Origin: Conchocele bisecta
Lineage: Eukaryota > Mollusca > Bivalvia > Lucinida > Thyasiridae
NCBI GenBank assembly: GCA_029237695.1
Contig: CM055274.1
Location: forward strand, 14,683,505-14,747,504
Direction of reading: 5' to 3'
Length of the DNA: 64,000 nucleotides
The number at the start of each line of letters is the position of its first letter. Within the stretch, counting starts at the first letter, position 1. The notes below the pieces were generated by a model, which saw only the letters and a program-made list of their open reading frames with translations, did not search any database and was not told the origin of the DNA. Both the position numbers and the translations under genes were made by a program. Shown here in pieces: positions 12,701-22,094 of this stretch.

Positions 12701-12739
12701 CAATTACTTGGGAAAGGTGTTGCGGAAGGCGCGAAGTAG
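627..12739 (+). CDS. SPATA18: Mitochondria-eating protein-like gene, 3' part (7 exons, 5' end off window)
   Basis: Seven plus-strand exons chain with matching splice phase: 627-797, 2558-2731, 3340-3525, 4651-4788, 8820-9021, 11014-11091 and 12449-12739, the last ending in TAG. Together they encode about 410 residues; vertebrate SPATA18/MIEAP is around 540, so the N-terminal exons lie upstream. The first five joins use phase 2, the last two phase 0. The order is Cys-containing helical segment, several helical or coiled-coil segments, a segment with DRDRPTKLAERYSELYDNEW, and a C-terminal domain with CWKMALQSPP and VWPALYIHKGG. This domain is typical of the MIEAP family, known for p53-linked mitochondrial quality control in vertebrates and expanded in bivalves. 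Its role here is inferred. Introns of 0.6-4 kb hold MITEs. The family call rests on the last exon and the 8820 exon; the upstream exons are linked by phase and style only. Confidence 0.78.
2558..2731 (+). CDS. SPATA18: MIEAP-like gene, exon b
   Basis: Acceptor TACAACAG before 2558, donor GTAAAA at 2732. The exon is 174 bp, phase 2 at both ends, and encodes a helical segment beginning LKQAVDDRSSLNHHCEKF. The donor is weak but is the only one that keeps phase 2; read through, the frame stops within two codons. Confidence 0.6.
3340..3525 (+). CDS. SPATA18: MIEAP-like gene, exon c
   Basis: Acceptor TTTCTAACAG before 3340 and donor GTACAG at 3526. The 186 bp exon has phase 2 at both ends. It encodes a tyrosine-rich helical segment (LSQTEQDYDRLWGYYHDVYD) followed by a basic stretch. 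I infer it belongs to the helical middle of the protein; it has no motif I can name. Confidence 0.6.
4651..4788 (+). CDS. SPATA18: MIEAP-like gene, exon d (coiled coil)
   Basis: Acceptor TTGCGTTTCAG before 4651 and donor GTAAAGT at 4789. The 138 bp exon has phase 2 at both ends and encodes 46 residues with heptad-like spacing of Leu/Ile (KIEHLKSQLHSLNGQLKQ), a clear coiled coil. MIEAP proteins carry coiled coils ahead of the C-terminal domain. Confidence 0.68.
4984..5029 (+). CDS. Possible alternative terminal exon of the MIEAP-like gene
   Basis: A TTTATCACAG acceptor precedes 4984, and in the phase set by the preceding exon it encodes 14 basic residues (LKKRTKVYKYMKYT) followed by TAA. If used, it would end the protein before the MIEAP domain. 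The alternative is direct splicing from 4788 to 8820, also in phase. It may be chance or a decayed exon. Confidence 0.3.
5098..5937. repeat. Inverted-repeat element with arms of about 200 bp
   Basis: The left arm (about 5098-5305) and right arm (about 5715-5937) are diverged reverse complements; both contain GTACTCGGACGG, the word TGTTAGCCCTCCGCAA and the word TATGTCAACACGTTTT or its near relative. It lies in the large intron of the MIEAP-like gene. The right arm has an open minus-strand frame of 96 codons (5630-5920) with no recognised domain, and the left arm frame is broken. Confidence 0.6.
5938..6885. other. Intronic sequence, nothing recognised
   Basis: Part of the intron between exons d and e. 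No open frame with splice sites in the required phase was seen. A short palindrome-like stretch occurs around 6420-6520. Confidence 0.4.
6886..7055. repeat. Palindromic MITE
   Basis: The sequence begins near TTTATTTAACCAGGTGA and ends near TCACCTGGCTAAATAA, with inner inverted matches around GTGATTGG and CCAATCACG. It is a small hairpin-type element in the MIEAP-like intron. Confidence 0.55.
7056..8684. other. Intronic sequence, nothing recognised
   Basis: AT-rich intron of the MIEAP-like gene. The short open frames here lack splice context and protein character. Confidence 0.4.
8685..8803. repeat. MITE family A, short copy next to an exon
   Basis: Contains the family A terminus ATGTGGCTGTGACT and ends with GAGCCACATG, its inverted counterpart. 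It ends only 16 bp before exon 8820-9021, so it abuts the splice acceptor region. Family A recurs across the window with TIR TGTGGCTGTGACTGGAGAAA and an inner palindrome around CAGATCAGCCTGCGCAT. Confidence 0.7.
8820..9021 (+). CDS. SPATA18: MIEAP-like gene, exon e
   Basis: Acceptor TTGCTTGTAG before 8820, donor GTATGG at 9022. The exon is 202 bp, phase 2 in and phase 0 out. It encodes about 67 residues including DRDRPTKLAERYSELYDNEW and an acidic helical end (DDKDAIAALLNIIT). The RPTKLAERYSELYDNEW stretch is the kind of segment found just ahead of the C-terminal domain in molluscan mitochondria-eating-protein-like sequences. Confidence 0.75.
9117..9324. repeat. MITE family A copy (diverged)
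   Basis: Matches the family A body: GTGACCAGT, CCTGATCAAATAGCACAC, GATGAAATGGCGAAC, ATCTGGATCTACACTGG and AAAACCCATA in order. Confidence 0.65.
10130..10620 (+). repeat. Interspersed repeat family K, plus orientation
   Basis: Starts near CTCAAACGAGTTTCCATTTG, contains a palindromic core with GAGCCTCTAGCGAGGTGCAT, and continues to a block rich in GACGTC-like words (10500-10620). A second copy lies in opposite orientation at about 13785-14290, so these two sites form a potential inversion or hairpin pair 3 kb apart. Confidence 0.6.
10802..10986. repeat. MITE family A, degenerate copy
   Basis: Shows GGAATATGGGGCTTGTGAC at the left and ATTTCTCCAGTCACAGCCA at the right, as in better copies. It ends about 28 bp before exon 11014-11091. 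Confidence 0.55.
11014..11091 (+). CDS. SPATA18: MIEAP-like gene, exon f
   Basis: Acceptor ACATTTTCAG before 11014, donor GTAGGA at 11092; 78 bp, phase 0 at both ends, matching both neighbouring exons. It encodes 26 residues (LPDVHGKTLTDLIKECADIS and a short tail ending in LLK). Confidence 0.72.
11100..11345 (+). repeat. Interspersed repeat family L, plus orientation
   Basis: Contains GTGGATATATGCACGGGTTC, CACTCGCAATTCAGAGGCGC and GACGGCTTGCGTTCCATT. An opposite-orientation copy lies at about 15900-16225 (AATGGAACGCAAGCCGTCAT and GTGGATATATGCCACTCG). Confidence 0.6.
11346..12448. other. Last intron of the MIEAP-like gene
   Basis: No coding signal seen. AT-rich, with a stretch of TATAATTA-type low complexity around 11810-11890. 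Confidence 0.4.
12449..12739 (+). CDS. SPATA18: MIEAP-like gene, terminal exon (MIEAP C-terminal domain)
   Basis: Acceptor ATGATTTCAG before 12449, phase 0 in, stop TAG at 12737-12739. It encodes 96 residues. The first part is Cys-rich (CDTYDRNC, QNKCKLYQESC); then CWKMALQSPPVYLEG, a charged stretch with RYKPYQTIGVKVAYLVWPAL, and a Gly-rich end (HKGGQLLGKGVAEG). The order CW-x-hydrophobic-x-QxPP, VWPALxxHxGGxLLxKGVAxG is what I associate with the mitochondria-eating protein C-terminal domain; the reading frame is intact. Confidence 0.82.
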   Translation, partial: TYNLQPEHCDTYDRNCLEQNKCKLYQESCLSLCWKMALQSPPVYLEGSLMEKSKFDKTRYKPYQTIGVKVAYLVWPALYIHKGGQLLGKGVAEGAK

Positions 12740-12839
12740 TTCGTCACAACAGTGTCTCCATAAACTATTGAAACTATTATGTATCGTTGTATGAGCTTTA
12801 TGCCCCTGTCACACTGTCGCGTATTGACGGCTAGGTATT

Positions 12840-13470
12840 ATTACATTTCCCACCCGACGGCGTACGGATTGCCAAGTTTTTGCCGTTTCGAGGGGTATTA
12901 TGTTTTACTAGGTTTCTATTAGGTTTCCACAACGTTTTGCAAGGTTTTACTACTTATCGCCCCGTCTTACATGTGACAGGCCGGGTATCAAAGCGGCTCA
13001 TTGTCACGATTTCACTAGGGATTAGTAGGCTTTACAAGGTGACAGCCACGTTTTGCTACTTTTTACTACGATTCGGCACGTTTTTACTACGGATTGCTTG
13101 GTAGTGTCAGCGATTACTACGAGGTCAGGCAAAACGGAAACACGGCCGCATTGACAAGCCAAAGCAAAAACGTAGTAATATACGTATACGGCTATTTACG
13201 TAATGATGATTGCTCCCGCCATGTGTGTTTTGGACATGTTCAAAATTGAATTGACAAGTCAAATAAAAAACGTAGTACTAAACATATTAAAACATTATAA
13301 AACGTAGTAAAACGTAATAGATACGGCAATATATGTAATTATGATTGCTCCCGCCACGTTTGTTTTGGACATGTTCAATAGTAATTTGGGATTTCGATAT
13401 AATTAGCATATACCTATAAAAACGTATTAAACCGTATTACAACGTAGTTAAAACGTATTCAAACGTTCAT
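12840..13470. repeat. Fold-back array of ACGTAGTA-type units
   Basis: The left half (12860-13110) is full of GTTTTACTA/GTTTTGCTAC units and the right half (13140-13460) of the reverse complement AAAACGTAGTA/AAACGTATTA. The two halves could pair. It lies just after the MIEAP-like stop codon and may be part of its 3' UTR or just downstream. Confidence 0.6.
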
Positions 13471-13665
13471 AACATACGTGTATGTATGTATGCGCTTGAT
13501 TATTGATATTTACATGCCTGTAATAAATGCACTGTGTCGCAAATGTATGATAACCTTGTTATGACGTGCTGTAACCCATTTCATAAATGTGATATGACAT
13601 ACGTGTACATGTACCACCTGCAGCGAATATCTACTGATGGGTTAGCCGTATCACCCTAATTACGT

Positions 13666-13766
13666 ACAGTGGGGTCAGCGTGAAAGTGCACACACGAACA
13701 CGACAGGTTGGAACCAACCTGGCGTGTTCGTTCGTGTTTACACTTACACGCTGACCCCACTGTATT
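13666..13766. repeat. Palindromic MITE family G
   Basis: Begins TACAGTGGGGTCAGCGTG and ends CACGCTGACCCCACTGTA; the two halves are near-perfect reverse complements around GGTTGGAACCAACC. Flanking TA is consistent with a TA target site. Other copies are at 51545-51650 and 61727-61993. Confidence 0.75.
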
Positions 13767-13784
13767 CGTATTATGCGCTAACGT

Positions 13785-14290
13785 AAATACAATGAAGACG
13801 TTCCAAAAGACGTCCCTACTCAAGGGCATTACAACGCAATGTTGTTTTGACTTTGACGTCACCATGTTTTAAATGACATTAGAAGCGTCCCTGGCTAAGT
13901 AAAATGACTGCAGATGTTGGACAGTGCCCCCGTATAGTACATTTTATTATGAAGTACTTACAAAGAGAGTGAATAATAATATCACAGATTTATAACACGT
14001 TTAATGCTACATGTAGTATTAAAATATATTTTTCACTGTGGAGATTTTAAACTAAATGCAACAATAGTCAATGACGTCTGCTCATTGAAACATATCGGAT
14101 ATCTTAAAGTGTTCTGCTATTTGGAGTGTGAAGTCATGTGATAAACAGAATCTCAAACTCGTTTCCATTTGATATGAGATTTATGAAAATCGTCAGCAAT
14201 GCTATGCACCTCGCCAGTGGCTCGGTTCATAAATTGTGTCCTACTCGTTTCATCAATCTCATTTCAAATGGGAACTCGTTTAAGATCCAC
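13785..14290 (-). repeat. Interspersed repeat family K, minus orientation
   Basis: Reverse-complement relative of 10130-10620, sharing the GACGTC-rich block, a TCAATGACGTCTGCTCA block and the CTCAAACTCGTTTCCATTTG end. Confidence 0.6.
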
Positions 14291-14859
14291 TATGTATTTA
14301 ATATGATGATGGTAGTTGTATCCTTCTTATGGCCTCATGTAAGGTCAATGGAAATATAATAAGAAAAAAGAAACCTACTAATAAAACAATAGCGACTAAC
14401 ATACATAAACCATACATGTATGAGTGTGATCTGTATGTCAGTATGCAGATACTGCTACCAATAAAAATGCACACACACCTGTAATGTGCAAATAATAGAC
14501 CAATTTCGATGTTGGACATGTATATTTACGTCTCTACACATGTGTGTAGTAGCCAAAGTTTTCATGTAAACATGTGCTTCTGAGTTTTTATCTGCAGCAT
14601 ATTGTGTGATTGCCTTGATACCAGCATCTGCATAAAGACTCATTGAACACATATAAGTATGTGTTTTATTGGTGTAAGTAGTTGTCGCAATGTTTTGTTT
14701 GATAACATTCAAATATGACTGGTGTGGTTTATAGTCAAGCCTAACATTTATAGAGATTCGGTGTTTGAATTTATATATGTCTATATATATATATGTAAAT
14801 GTATGTTTTCATGGCCTTGATATAGGTGTAATCGTATGATAAAAACGTGTTCGGTATAA

Positions 14860-15118
14860 CATATTATGTGACGGTGACTGGAGAAAATGTGCTTATGGGT
14901 TTTGCGACCAGTGCAGATCCAGATCAGCCTGTGCGTTCGCACAGTCTGATCAGGATCTGCACTGTTCGCCATGTCATCACTGAAACACATGTCATGCTTC
15001 TAGCAAGCAGTATACGAGTAGATCATATCAGGCTACAGTAGTGTGTTATTTGATTAGGAGCTACACTAGTCACATATATCATGAATCCCATTTCTCCAGT
15101 CACAGCCACATATCAAAC
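14860..15118. repeat. MITE family A copy
   Basis: Contains TGACGGTGACTGGAGAAAAT, the palindrome around CAGATCAGCCTGTGCGT and GCACAGTCTGATCAGGATCT, and ends with TTTCTCCAGTCACAGCCACA. Confidence 0.75.
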
Positions 15119-15236
15119 ATCGCACCATTTTGTTTGATCAAATTCCAAACGGAGTGCGTTATAGTCAAGCCTTTAACATAAATGTAGGCTACCATGTATA
15201 GAGAAACTCAATGTTTGAATTTAAATGTGTCTATAT

Positions 15237-15475
15237 ATGTGGCCGTGACTGGAGAAATGTGGCGTATGGCTTTTGTGGGCAGTGTAGCTCATGATAAAAT
15301 AGATATACTCCTATAGCCTGATAACGATATATATCGCTTGTTAGAAGCATCACGTGTGTTTCATTGATGGAATGGCGGAGAGCTGGACAGTGTAGATCAG
15401 CACAGGCTGACATGTATTTATACTGATCCCAAAAATGTTAAGCACCATTTCTACAGTCACAACCACATATGTCAA
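15237..15475. repeat. MITE family A copy
   Basis: Starts TGTGGCCGTGACTGGAGAAA and ends TTCTACAGTCACAACCACAT, with the usual inner words. Confidence 0.72.
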
Positions 15476-15547
15476 CGTATGTTTAATGGCATTGATATAG
15501 TGACGATAGTGTGATAGAAACATGTACGCTATACATGTCCATAAAAA

Positions 15548-15760
15548 GTGACCGTGATTGGAGAAATGGGATTATGTTGTTTGCGTTCAGTGCAACACCA
15601 GATCAGCCTGCGCATGCGCGCAGTCTGATCAGCGTCTGCAATGTTCGCCATTCAGTAAATGAAACACCCGTAATGCTTATAATTTAATAGTCGCTAGAGG
15701 ATCAGAAGTTTGGATAGTCACAAATGCCATAAGTCCCATTTCTCCAGTCACGGTCACACA
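15548..15760. repeat. MITE family A copy
   Basis: Starts GTGACCGTGATTGGAGAAAT, centre palindrome CAGCCTGCGCATGCGCGCAG, ends TTTCTCCAGTCACGGTCACA. Confidence 0.75.
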
Positions 15761-15899
15761 TATATACAATGTACGTGTTTTAAATGCATCTCTACATAAC
15801 ACCTTGTGATATCAGGGCACATACATGTGTACGACAGTCTTCAGAATGTTCCGAAAATGTAACATTTGAATGTCCATACATGTAATACTCTTCTAATAT

Positions 15900-16225
15900 A
15901 CACGCACTTTCGTTTCCCATTGACACACAATGGAACGCAAGCCGTCATATTTTTCCATATTGACGTCTCGTGATTTCCGATTGGTGGGTGCCGAAATTAC
16001 GTTTCTCCTCGCCAAAATATAGTTCCTTCTATATCACCCCTAATTTGTTTTATTTTTTACATTTTTCTGAGGCGCATATTAATTTCGAGTGATGTACGTC
16101 TATACTGAAAACGTTATTGTATTTGTGTGTGGATATATGCCACTCGTTCCGCCGCGCAACAATATTCCACTCCTAAAGTCGCGCAATATCGCACGCTGCT
16201 GTACTCGTGCATATATCCACATTAT
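15900..16225 (-). repeat. Interspersed repeat family L, minus orientation
   Basis: Opposite-orientation copy of the repeat at 11100-11345, with TTTCCCATTG, GAACGCAAGCCGTCAT and GGATATATGCCACTCG. Confidence 0.55.
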
Positions 16226-16354
16226 ATTTAGACCCATATGCCAACTACATGTATATAATATCTTGTAAATGTTTACCTCCGACTTCAATCATATTCATGG
16301 ACAATAAAGCGTGTTTGTTGACTGGTTTGTTGTATGCGATATCAGAAAACATGT

Positions 16355-16597
16355 ATGTGGCTGTGACTGGATGATGAGGCGTATGGTATTTGTGACCAGT
16401 GTAGGTCCTGATCAAATAGCACACTCCTGTAACATGACGACGATCTATAGCGCCTGTTAGAAACATGACGGGTGTTTCATTAATGAAATGGCGAACAGTG
16501 CAGATCATGTTCAGACCGTACGAATGCACAAGCTGAGCTGCATCTACACTGGTTGCAAAACCCATAAGCCACCTATCTCAAGTTACAGACACATACG
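16355..16597. repeat. MITE family A copy
   Basis: Begins TGTGGCTGTGACTGGATGAT, contains CCTGATCAAATAGCACACTC and ends with CAAGTTACAGACACAT. Confidence 0.68.
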
Positions 16598-17124
16598 AGT
16601 TCACATCAGCGTTACAACCAGCTCAGCAAATGCGCCATGACCCTCTATCACGGATTTAATGAAGCTAAACCGCTGTTAAACACTATCGTCATAACTTAAA
16701 TAATTGTAACGATAACTTAAAACTAATTTTGAGTAATATACACTTTATTAGGTGAATTTATACAATTCTGTCTCCTATTTTCTCTCAATAACAATATAGC
16801 AAAGTATGAACGTCAACGCCCTATATATTATTGCTATATTTTAGTGTGCGAAATGGAAACGTTATTCCGCAAATTTATACCGTTGACTGTGGTGTAACGA
16901 TATAGAGCAAGTTCTTGCCTATAAAGCGGAAAACGTGTAGCTAACTTAAAACATGTGTGTCAAATATGTTCACACTGTTTACGCATACTCTTCGCACCAT
17001 GCATTGACCATTATGCGGATTGCTATAGTAATAAACGATGATGCGTGTCATTGATATCCAGGTTTTACTACATGTTACTGTATCCAATCATGTAACTATG
17101 CATTATACAAATTTCTGCCAATTA
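16598..17124. other. Nothing recognised
   Basis: AT-rich intergenic sequence without coding or clear repeat structure. Confidence 0.35.
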
Positions 17125-17485
17125 TTATTATAGGAATGATTGGCCTTTTTGTGGAATTTATCGGGGTATAAACTTGGAAAAGTCGCGGGAATACTGGACG
17201 AAGGCCGGAAGGCCTCGTACAGTATTCCCGCGACTTTTCCAAGTTTATATCCCCGATAAATTCAACAAAAATGCCATTCATTCCTTATAATTCCAGCATT
17301 TGAAATAAACTCATCAAGAAAATGTGTTTATTTACCGTTTTCTTAAGAATTATTTTAACTGCGCCTCACGGTTACGGAAAGTAGTTCGGCGTTGGAGTTT
17401 ACTGGGATATACATTTTGGACAGAGACTTGCTACGGGCCAATCAAATGTTAGGGAATTGTGTAAATATGTTTGTGCTGGAATTAT
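17125..17485. repeat. Palindromic element family N
   Basis: A long inverted repeat of about 70 bp per arm centred near 17206 (AAGTCGCGGGAATACTG against CAGTATTCCCGCGACTT), followed by a tail ending GCTGGAATTATTATTA. A deleted copy is nested in another MITE at about 34828-35122. Confidence 0.7.
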
Positions 17486-17514
17486 TATTATGTTACAGTC
17501 ACGGTCCGTTGCCG

Positions 17515-17810
17515 AAAACAGATGTAGGACCTTGTTGTCTGTTGTATAGAGAAAACAGATGTAGGACCTTGTTGTCTGTTGTATAGAGAAAACAGATGTA
17601 GGACCTTGTTGTCTGTTGTATAGAGAAAACAGATGTACGACCTTGTTGTCTGTTGTATAGAGAAAACAGACCTTGTTGTCTGTTGTATAGATAAAACAGA
17701 TGTAGGACCTTGTTGTCTGTTGTATAGAGAAAACAGATGTACGACCTTGTTGTCTGTTGTATAGAGAAAACAGATGTAGGACCTTGTTGTCTGTTGTATA
17801 GAGAAAATAC
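17515..17810 (+). repeat. 37-bp minisatellite, about 8 units
   Basis: Unit contains CAGATGTAGGACCTTGTTG followed by TCTGTTGTATAGAGAAAA, repeated with a 37-bp period. One unit near 17667 lacks the GATGTAGG part, and some units have GTACGACC in place of GTAGGACC. Confidence 0.9.
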
Positions 17811-17931
17811 GTGTTGTGAATAAAATTTCCTGAATTAAAATATGTTTATATGTATTTTATAAAATCCCATAGCCGAACCGTTATATTTGTTCAAAACATC
17901 GTTTTCAAAGCGTGTTCTGCATTAATATAAC

Positions 17932-18350
17932 CTACTGTCTGTTTCACGAAACCTGCCCAAAGTTTACGGCTATATAAACAATGCAGAAACAATAATGTTT
18001 TCGATAATATTACATTTTATCAAACTGTAAGAATGAGCCTTATTTATAAAAATGTTGTCAAATATTTATTTCATTACGAAAACGTGATATGTCTATGGGA
18101 ATTTAACATGGGGAAAAGGAGGTAAAGGAACTGGGGGAACATTAAACAAACGAGAAAAACAATGGAAATTGACTCCGAAACCTGGCTAGATAGCTTGGAA
18201 ATGAACTAAATAAGAAAACAAGTTAAATTTTGAAAACAGATCCCCATGTTAAATATATTTATTTGGGAACATTGTTTTTTCGAAATAAAATCAATACTGT
18301 AACATGTGTTAGATCAAATTTCACGAAATAAAAAAAGGAGGCTCATTCTT
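17932..18350. repeat. Degenerate copy of element family J
   Basis: Starts ACTGTCTGTTTCACG, contains TATGGGAATTTAACATGGGG and later CCCCATGTTAAAT, so it is a diverged hairpin of the type better preserved at 30175-30712. Confidence 0.55.
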
Positions 18351-18537
18351 AAATTATATTACACCATTACATCATGGCCAGTGTAAATATGTATGGGTAT
18401 TAATCTTACATGCCGACAAGCAACCAGGCGTGTGTGATCCGTGGACGATCATGTAAATATTTACACCTTCCGTAAATTCATAAAAGAAACGCCGATTCAA
18501 CGTATTGCGTTTAAATCCCAGTACATTCCAACAGCCC

Positions 18538-18840
18538 CAGTAGCCGATTTCACCCAAAACTGTAAAGTATACTTATCTTGTTAAGTACACTTTGAAGGAG
18601 AAATGTTCAATGTAAGGATACATGTATTGATTTTTATTATTCTGAATTAATGTCTCTGATAATAATCTGTAATAAATTCAGTATAATAATTCTGCATACT
18701 TTTAACCATCAAATATATGCAGTAGTTACTTTTATATGAAATAATATATATAATGCATTTCTGAAAAAATAAATGATTACTCCCTCAAAGTATACTTAGC
18801 CATGTAAGTATGCTTAGCAATGTTGGTGAACTATGCTACA
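18538..18840. repeat. Palindromic MITE family P
   Basis: TIR words GTAGCCGATTTCACC at the left and GGTGAACTATGCTAC at the right, with inner AAAGTATAC words near both ends. A second copy lies at 23278-23567. Confidence 0.68.
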
Positions 18841-18890
18841 GATAACGTCGAGCGACGTTGTTTATTGGTTAAAGTGTGTTTGACGTTGTT

Positions 18891-19400
18891 AAAGGTACAA
18901 GCCCACTCAGTAGGCACACAAATTTCGTTATATCACAGACATCAACTGAGACATGTTCTGGCAAAATAAACATTCATTCACCATTACCCCACGTATTGAT
19001 TTGCATTATTATACATTTTATATCGGATGTAAATTTCCACACTGATAGCAGGGGCAATAACCGTGTTTCACTAAAATGTTCAAGGTCATTACTATTTATT
19101 ATCTGTATTTATTGTTTGATGTGCAATGATCATACTTTATAATCAGTCGAAAATATTATTTTTTCAGGTGACACATTTAATTAGTATAAATAATTAAAAA
19201 TATCGTACCTCATTTGCATATGAACATAGCCTGACACTACCGCGCGTCACTATCAGTAAAATAAATATTACTAAATTAGTGTATCTGTACACGTATAGCG
19301 GGCACTGGTAATTTTCAGAGCTGGTGGAATAGTGACACAATTATACACTTATGTAATTCCTATAAAGAACATGTGCCTACTGAGTTGGTATATACCTTTA
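18891..19400. repeat. Palindromic MITE family C
   Basis: Ends AAAGGTACAAGCCCACTCAG and CTACTGAGTTGGTATATACC are reverse-complement related. About 510 bp with matching halves containing TTCCACACTGATA and ACTATCAGTAAAATAAA. Other copies: 29087-29518 and 34667-35514. Confidence 0.72.
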
Positions 19401-20955
19401 ATGTCAATAAGGGCACACTATTGACCGGCAACACCCCTGTTCCGTGAATTGCTAAAAAAAATAACGCCATATTTGGTTATTTTAATTTATGAAAATATAA
19501 GTAATAAAACCATAGGCTGTTCCATTTACTGTGATGAAAAACATTTGGTATGTATAAAGTCCGCGCAGTTTAAACTGACGAACTGTTATTTTATACCACA
19601 GTAAATGCAAGAACCCATGATTTTATTCCCTAAACAAAGGACAAAGACGAGTCAAAGTACAGTGGTTGAGAAGACAATAAACAATCAACCAATCATTGAC
19701 ATGGAAATTCGTATCATATTTCCTTCATAACTAGCCACGCTTCACCGGAAGCCATTTAAGCAATCCACGTGACAACATACTCTGTAGTGTTTATACAGAG
19801 CGGCCTAGCACATGTGCAGGTGAACCGGTAAACTAATATATCACATCAGACTGCTTGAATACGACATTTTACATGTATCAAGGGAATATAAAATATCTAC
19901 ACGGGTTAACTATTTCACCCCTAAGTAACTGGAATGTTAATTTTACAACCAATCCAATCGTAACAAAATGGTTTTCAGACTAGTAAGAAAAGTGGGTGTT
20001 TTGTTCTCAAACATATGAAAATTAATTGAAAAAAGTGCAGATCCTCATGAGACGGTTTTCGGGTTCGAAGGGTTAAAATACACTCCAACGAAAACCAATG
20101 TAACAAATTCATAAGCTGTATCTTGTCACCAACGCTAAAGTCGTTTTCCCAAAAGGACTATCATTCACGGTTTGGTTATTTTTATTGAAATGGAAAACGT
20201 GCATTCAATTCCGGTATATTAGTAGAATATAATATTTAACGCTATAGTCACGGACAATTCAAGTTCGTCTTCGCCACGGGTTATTAATCACATATGCAGA
20301 AATTTGTTCAACTATATCTACTGGAATTCAGCCGTTACGAAAGTGATTACTTACATATACATGTAGTATGGAATAATAGTACTTTTAAATTGGATATTTA
20401 CTGTATTCCGAACACTTCTGGTGTTATACATGTGCATACAGATACCTAATTACTGTTAATAAAGTGTTATGAAATTAGAGATTAATACACCAGTAAACGT
20501 CCATATACACCTTGGATGTGTTGATTAATTCGGATACGCGGCCCGAGAAAGTATTGCCCAAGTTAAGGTAAGATTGGTTTCATTTTCAGACTGGCCGTTT
20601 ATGGAAGCTAATCTTTGAGCCAATTCCCACCCTTATATATTAGGTAACAAACTAGTTCCAGGCAGTTTTTGAGAAATGTAGGCATTTCATGTGTCGAAAT
20701 ATGAACTTTGTACACGTATATGTGAACAGGCAATAGCTTTAGACAGCCCCTTTTACATTATCAGCAACTGTCGGCACTGTTCCAATGCGGTACCCGTGCT
20801 CCATGTATCCTTGTGTTACACATGTGTGGGTGGTTCTTGGACCACTATTTTCTTCGTGGATGTCTTGCGTTGTTTTCCGTTGTGGAGCTTCTGGTACATT
20901 TCTTTCTTCGCTTCGTATATCGCATGCGCTTCACTGTGTCGCTTCTATTTCGGAT
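19401..20955. other. Nothing recognised
   Basis: No supported gene. Open frames at 20691-21023 run into a MITE and show no domain. Around 19430-19620 is a weak inverted pair (TTTACTGTGATGAAAAAC and ATACCACAGTAAATG). Confidence 0.35.
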
Positions 20956-21212
20956 CGCATGGTGCTGGGAGCCGTTTCACTAAATTTCGTATGACTAAAA
21001 TGTTCGTAAGTGCAAACTTATGATAGTCCGTAAATTTCACATTAACTATGTGTTCTTGTAAACAATTATTGGATTTACATTTATTGAGCATAGGCTGCAT
21101 ATGCAGCCTATGCTCAATAAATGTAAATCCATCAATTGAAATTTCCAGTCGATCCTAAATTTGCCCTTACGAACATTTTAGTCGTAATAAGTTTAGTGAA
21201 ACGGCCCCAGGT
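20956..21212. repeat. MITE family B copy
   Basis: Ends GCCGTTTCACTAAATTTCGT and TTTAGTGAAACGGCCCC, with central perfect palindrome AGCATAGGCTGCATATGCAG and its continuation. Family B copies also at 28487-28705, 41527-41770, 41844-42092, 48347-48562 and 63089-63337. Confidence 0.8.
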
Positions 21213-21454
21213 GTCGTGGAGTTATGGACATAAACTTGCCATGCTAGTCACTGTGGACATGTGTGCGAATAGCGCAGTCCCGGATCAAGCGATAAGTCAT
21301 ACACACATACTGGAAACTTGGCTGGCTTAGAGCCTGATCAGAAGGAATGTGTCTGTTTGTATTAATATGATATGGGACAGGACCTGCAACAGTCGTGCTT
21401 ATTGTTATTCTGCCAATGAACACCATGTTCGCCAGTACACATCCAGCTAAATTA

Positions 21455-21610
21455 ACCCTTTCAAGACAACGTACCTCATTAACAGTGTTTGTAAACAGTG
21501 TAGATCCAGATGAGCCGGCTCATCAAGATCTACAATATTTGTGAATATGTTTTTAAATTTCACAAAATGACACCCGTTTCTGCATAATGAAACGGTCTCA
21601 AACTTGAAAT
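21455..21610. repeat. MITE family E, diverged copy
   Basis: Contains GTAGATCCAGATGAGCCGGC followed by TCATCAAGATCTACA, the hairpin core also seen at 28795-28945 and 29519-29765, near AACCCTTTCAAGAC. Confidence 0.55.
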
Positions 21611-21915
21611 ATCCAAGTCAGTTACTTAAGCCTTATGGTGAAAGTGTTAACATGGCGGGTTATTGTATTCCTTGGGACTTTTCGTCTCACCGCTCCTTCC
21701 CCGCATTGAGACGAATATCAAGAACCTAGGTTGTTCTTCGTTCGTTTTTGTGCTACGTAAAAGCGAATACAGTGAATCATCTCTAAACCGGACACCCTGT
21801 AAGTCGCTGTGTTTGTAATATTGGTGGAAGTTTTTGTCACTTTTCTCCGATGGTAACATCTATTCGTGATCGCAAAGCATCAACATGTGTCTTGATGTGG
21901 TCATCTGCCTGAATT

Positions 21916-21990
21916 ACAGTGGAACCTCTGAAACCCGGATACCCTGGGGACCTCCCAGGGTATCCGGCTTAAAGAGGTCCCACTGTATTA
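21916..21990. repeat. Tigger/pogo-like MITE (family H)
   Basis: TIRs ACAGTGGAACCTCTGAAACC and TTAAAGAGGTCCCACTGTA face each other around ACCCTGGG and CCCAGGGT. CAGTGRAACCTC termini with a TA site are typical of pogo/Tigger-type elements (family knowledge). Confidence 0.7.
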
Positions 21991-22094
21991 AATGTATTAT
22001 GTTATTGTCTATATACGGCATAGTACTGAAGGAACGAATAAAGTGGTTAATGTTAGTCGGTTCGCGTTGTAGAAACGAAAGGTCGTAATATGTG

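Noticed and set aside
17515..17810. CRISPR-like regular repeats (also the 79-bp and 99-bp arrays)
   Set aside because: The host is a eukaryote, and repeats are contiguous tandems without unique spacers.
20691..21023. 110-codon plus-strand frame, Cys- and aromatic-rich
   Set aside because: It ends inside a family B MITE and shows no domain; the opposite strand also has an open stretch of similar length. No splice context supports either.
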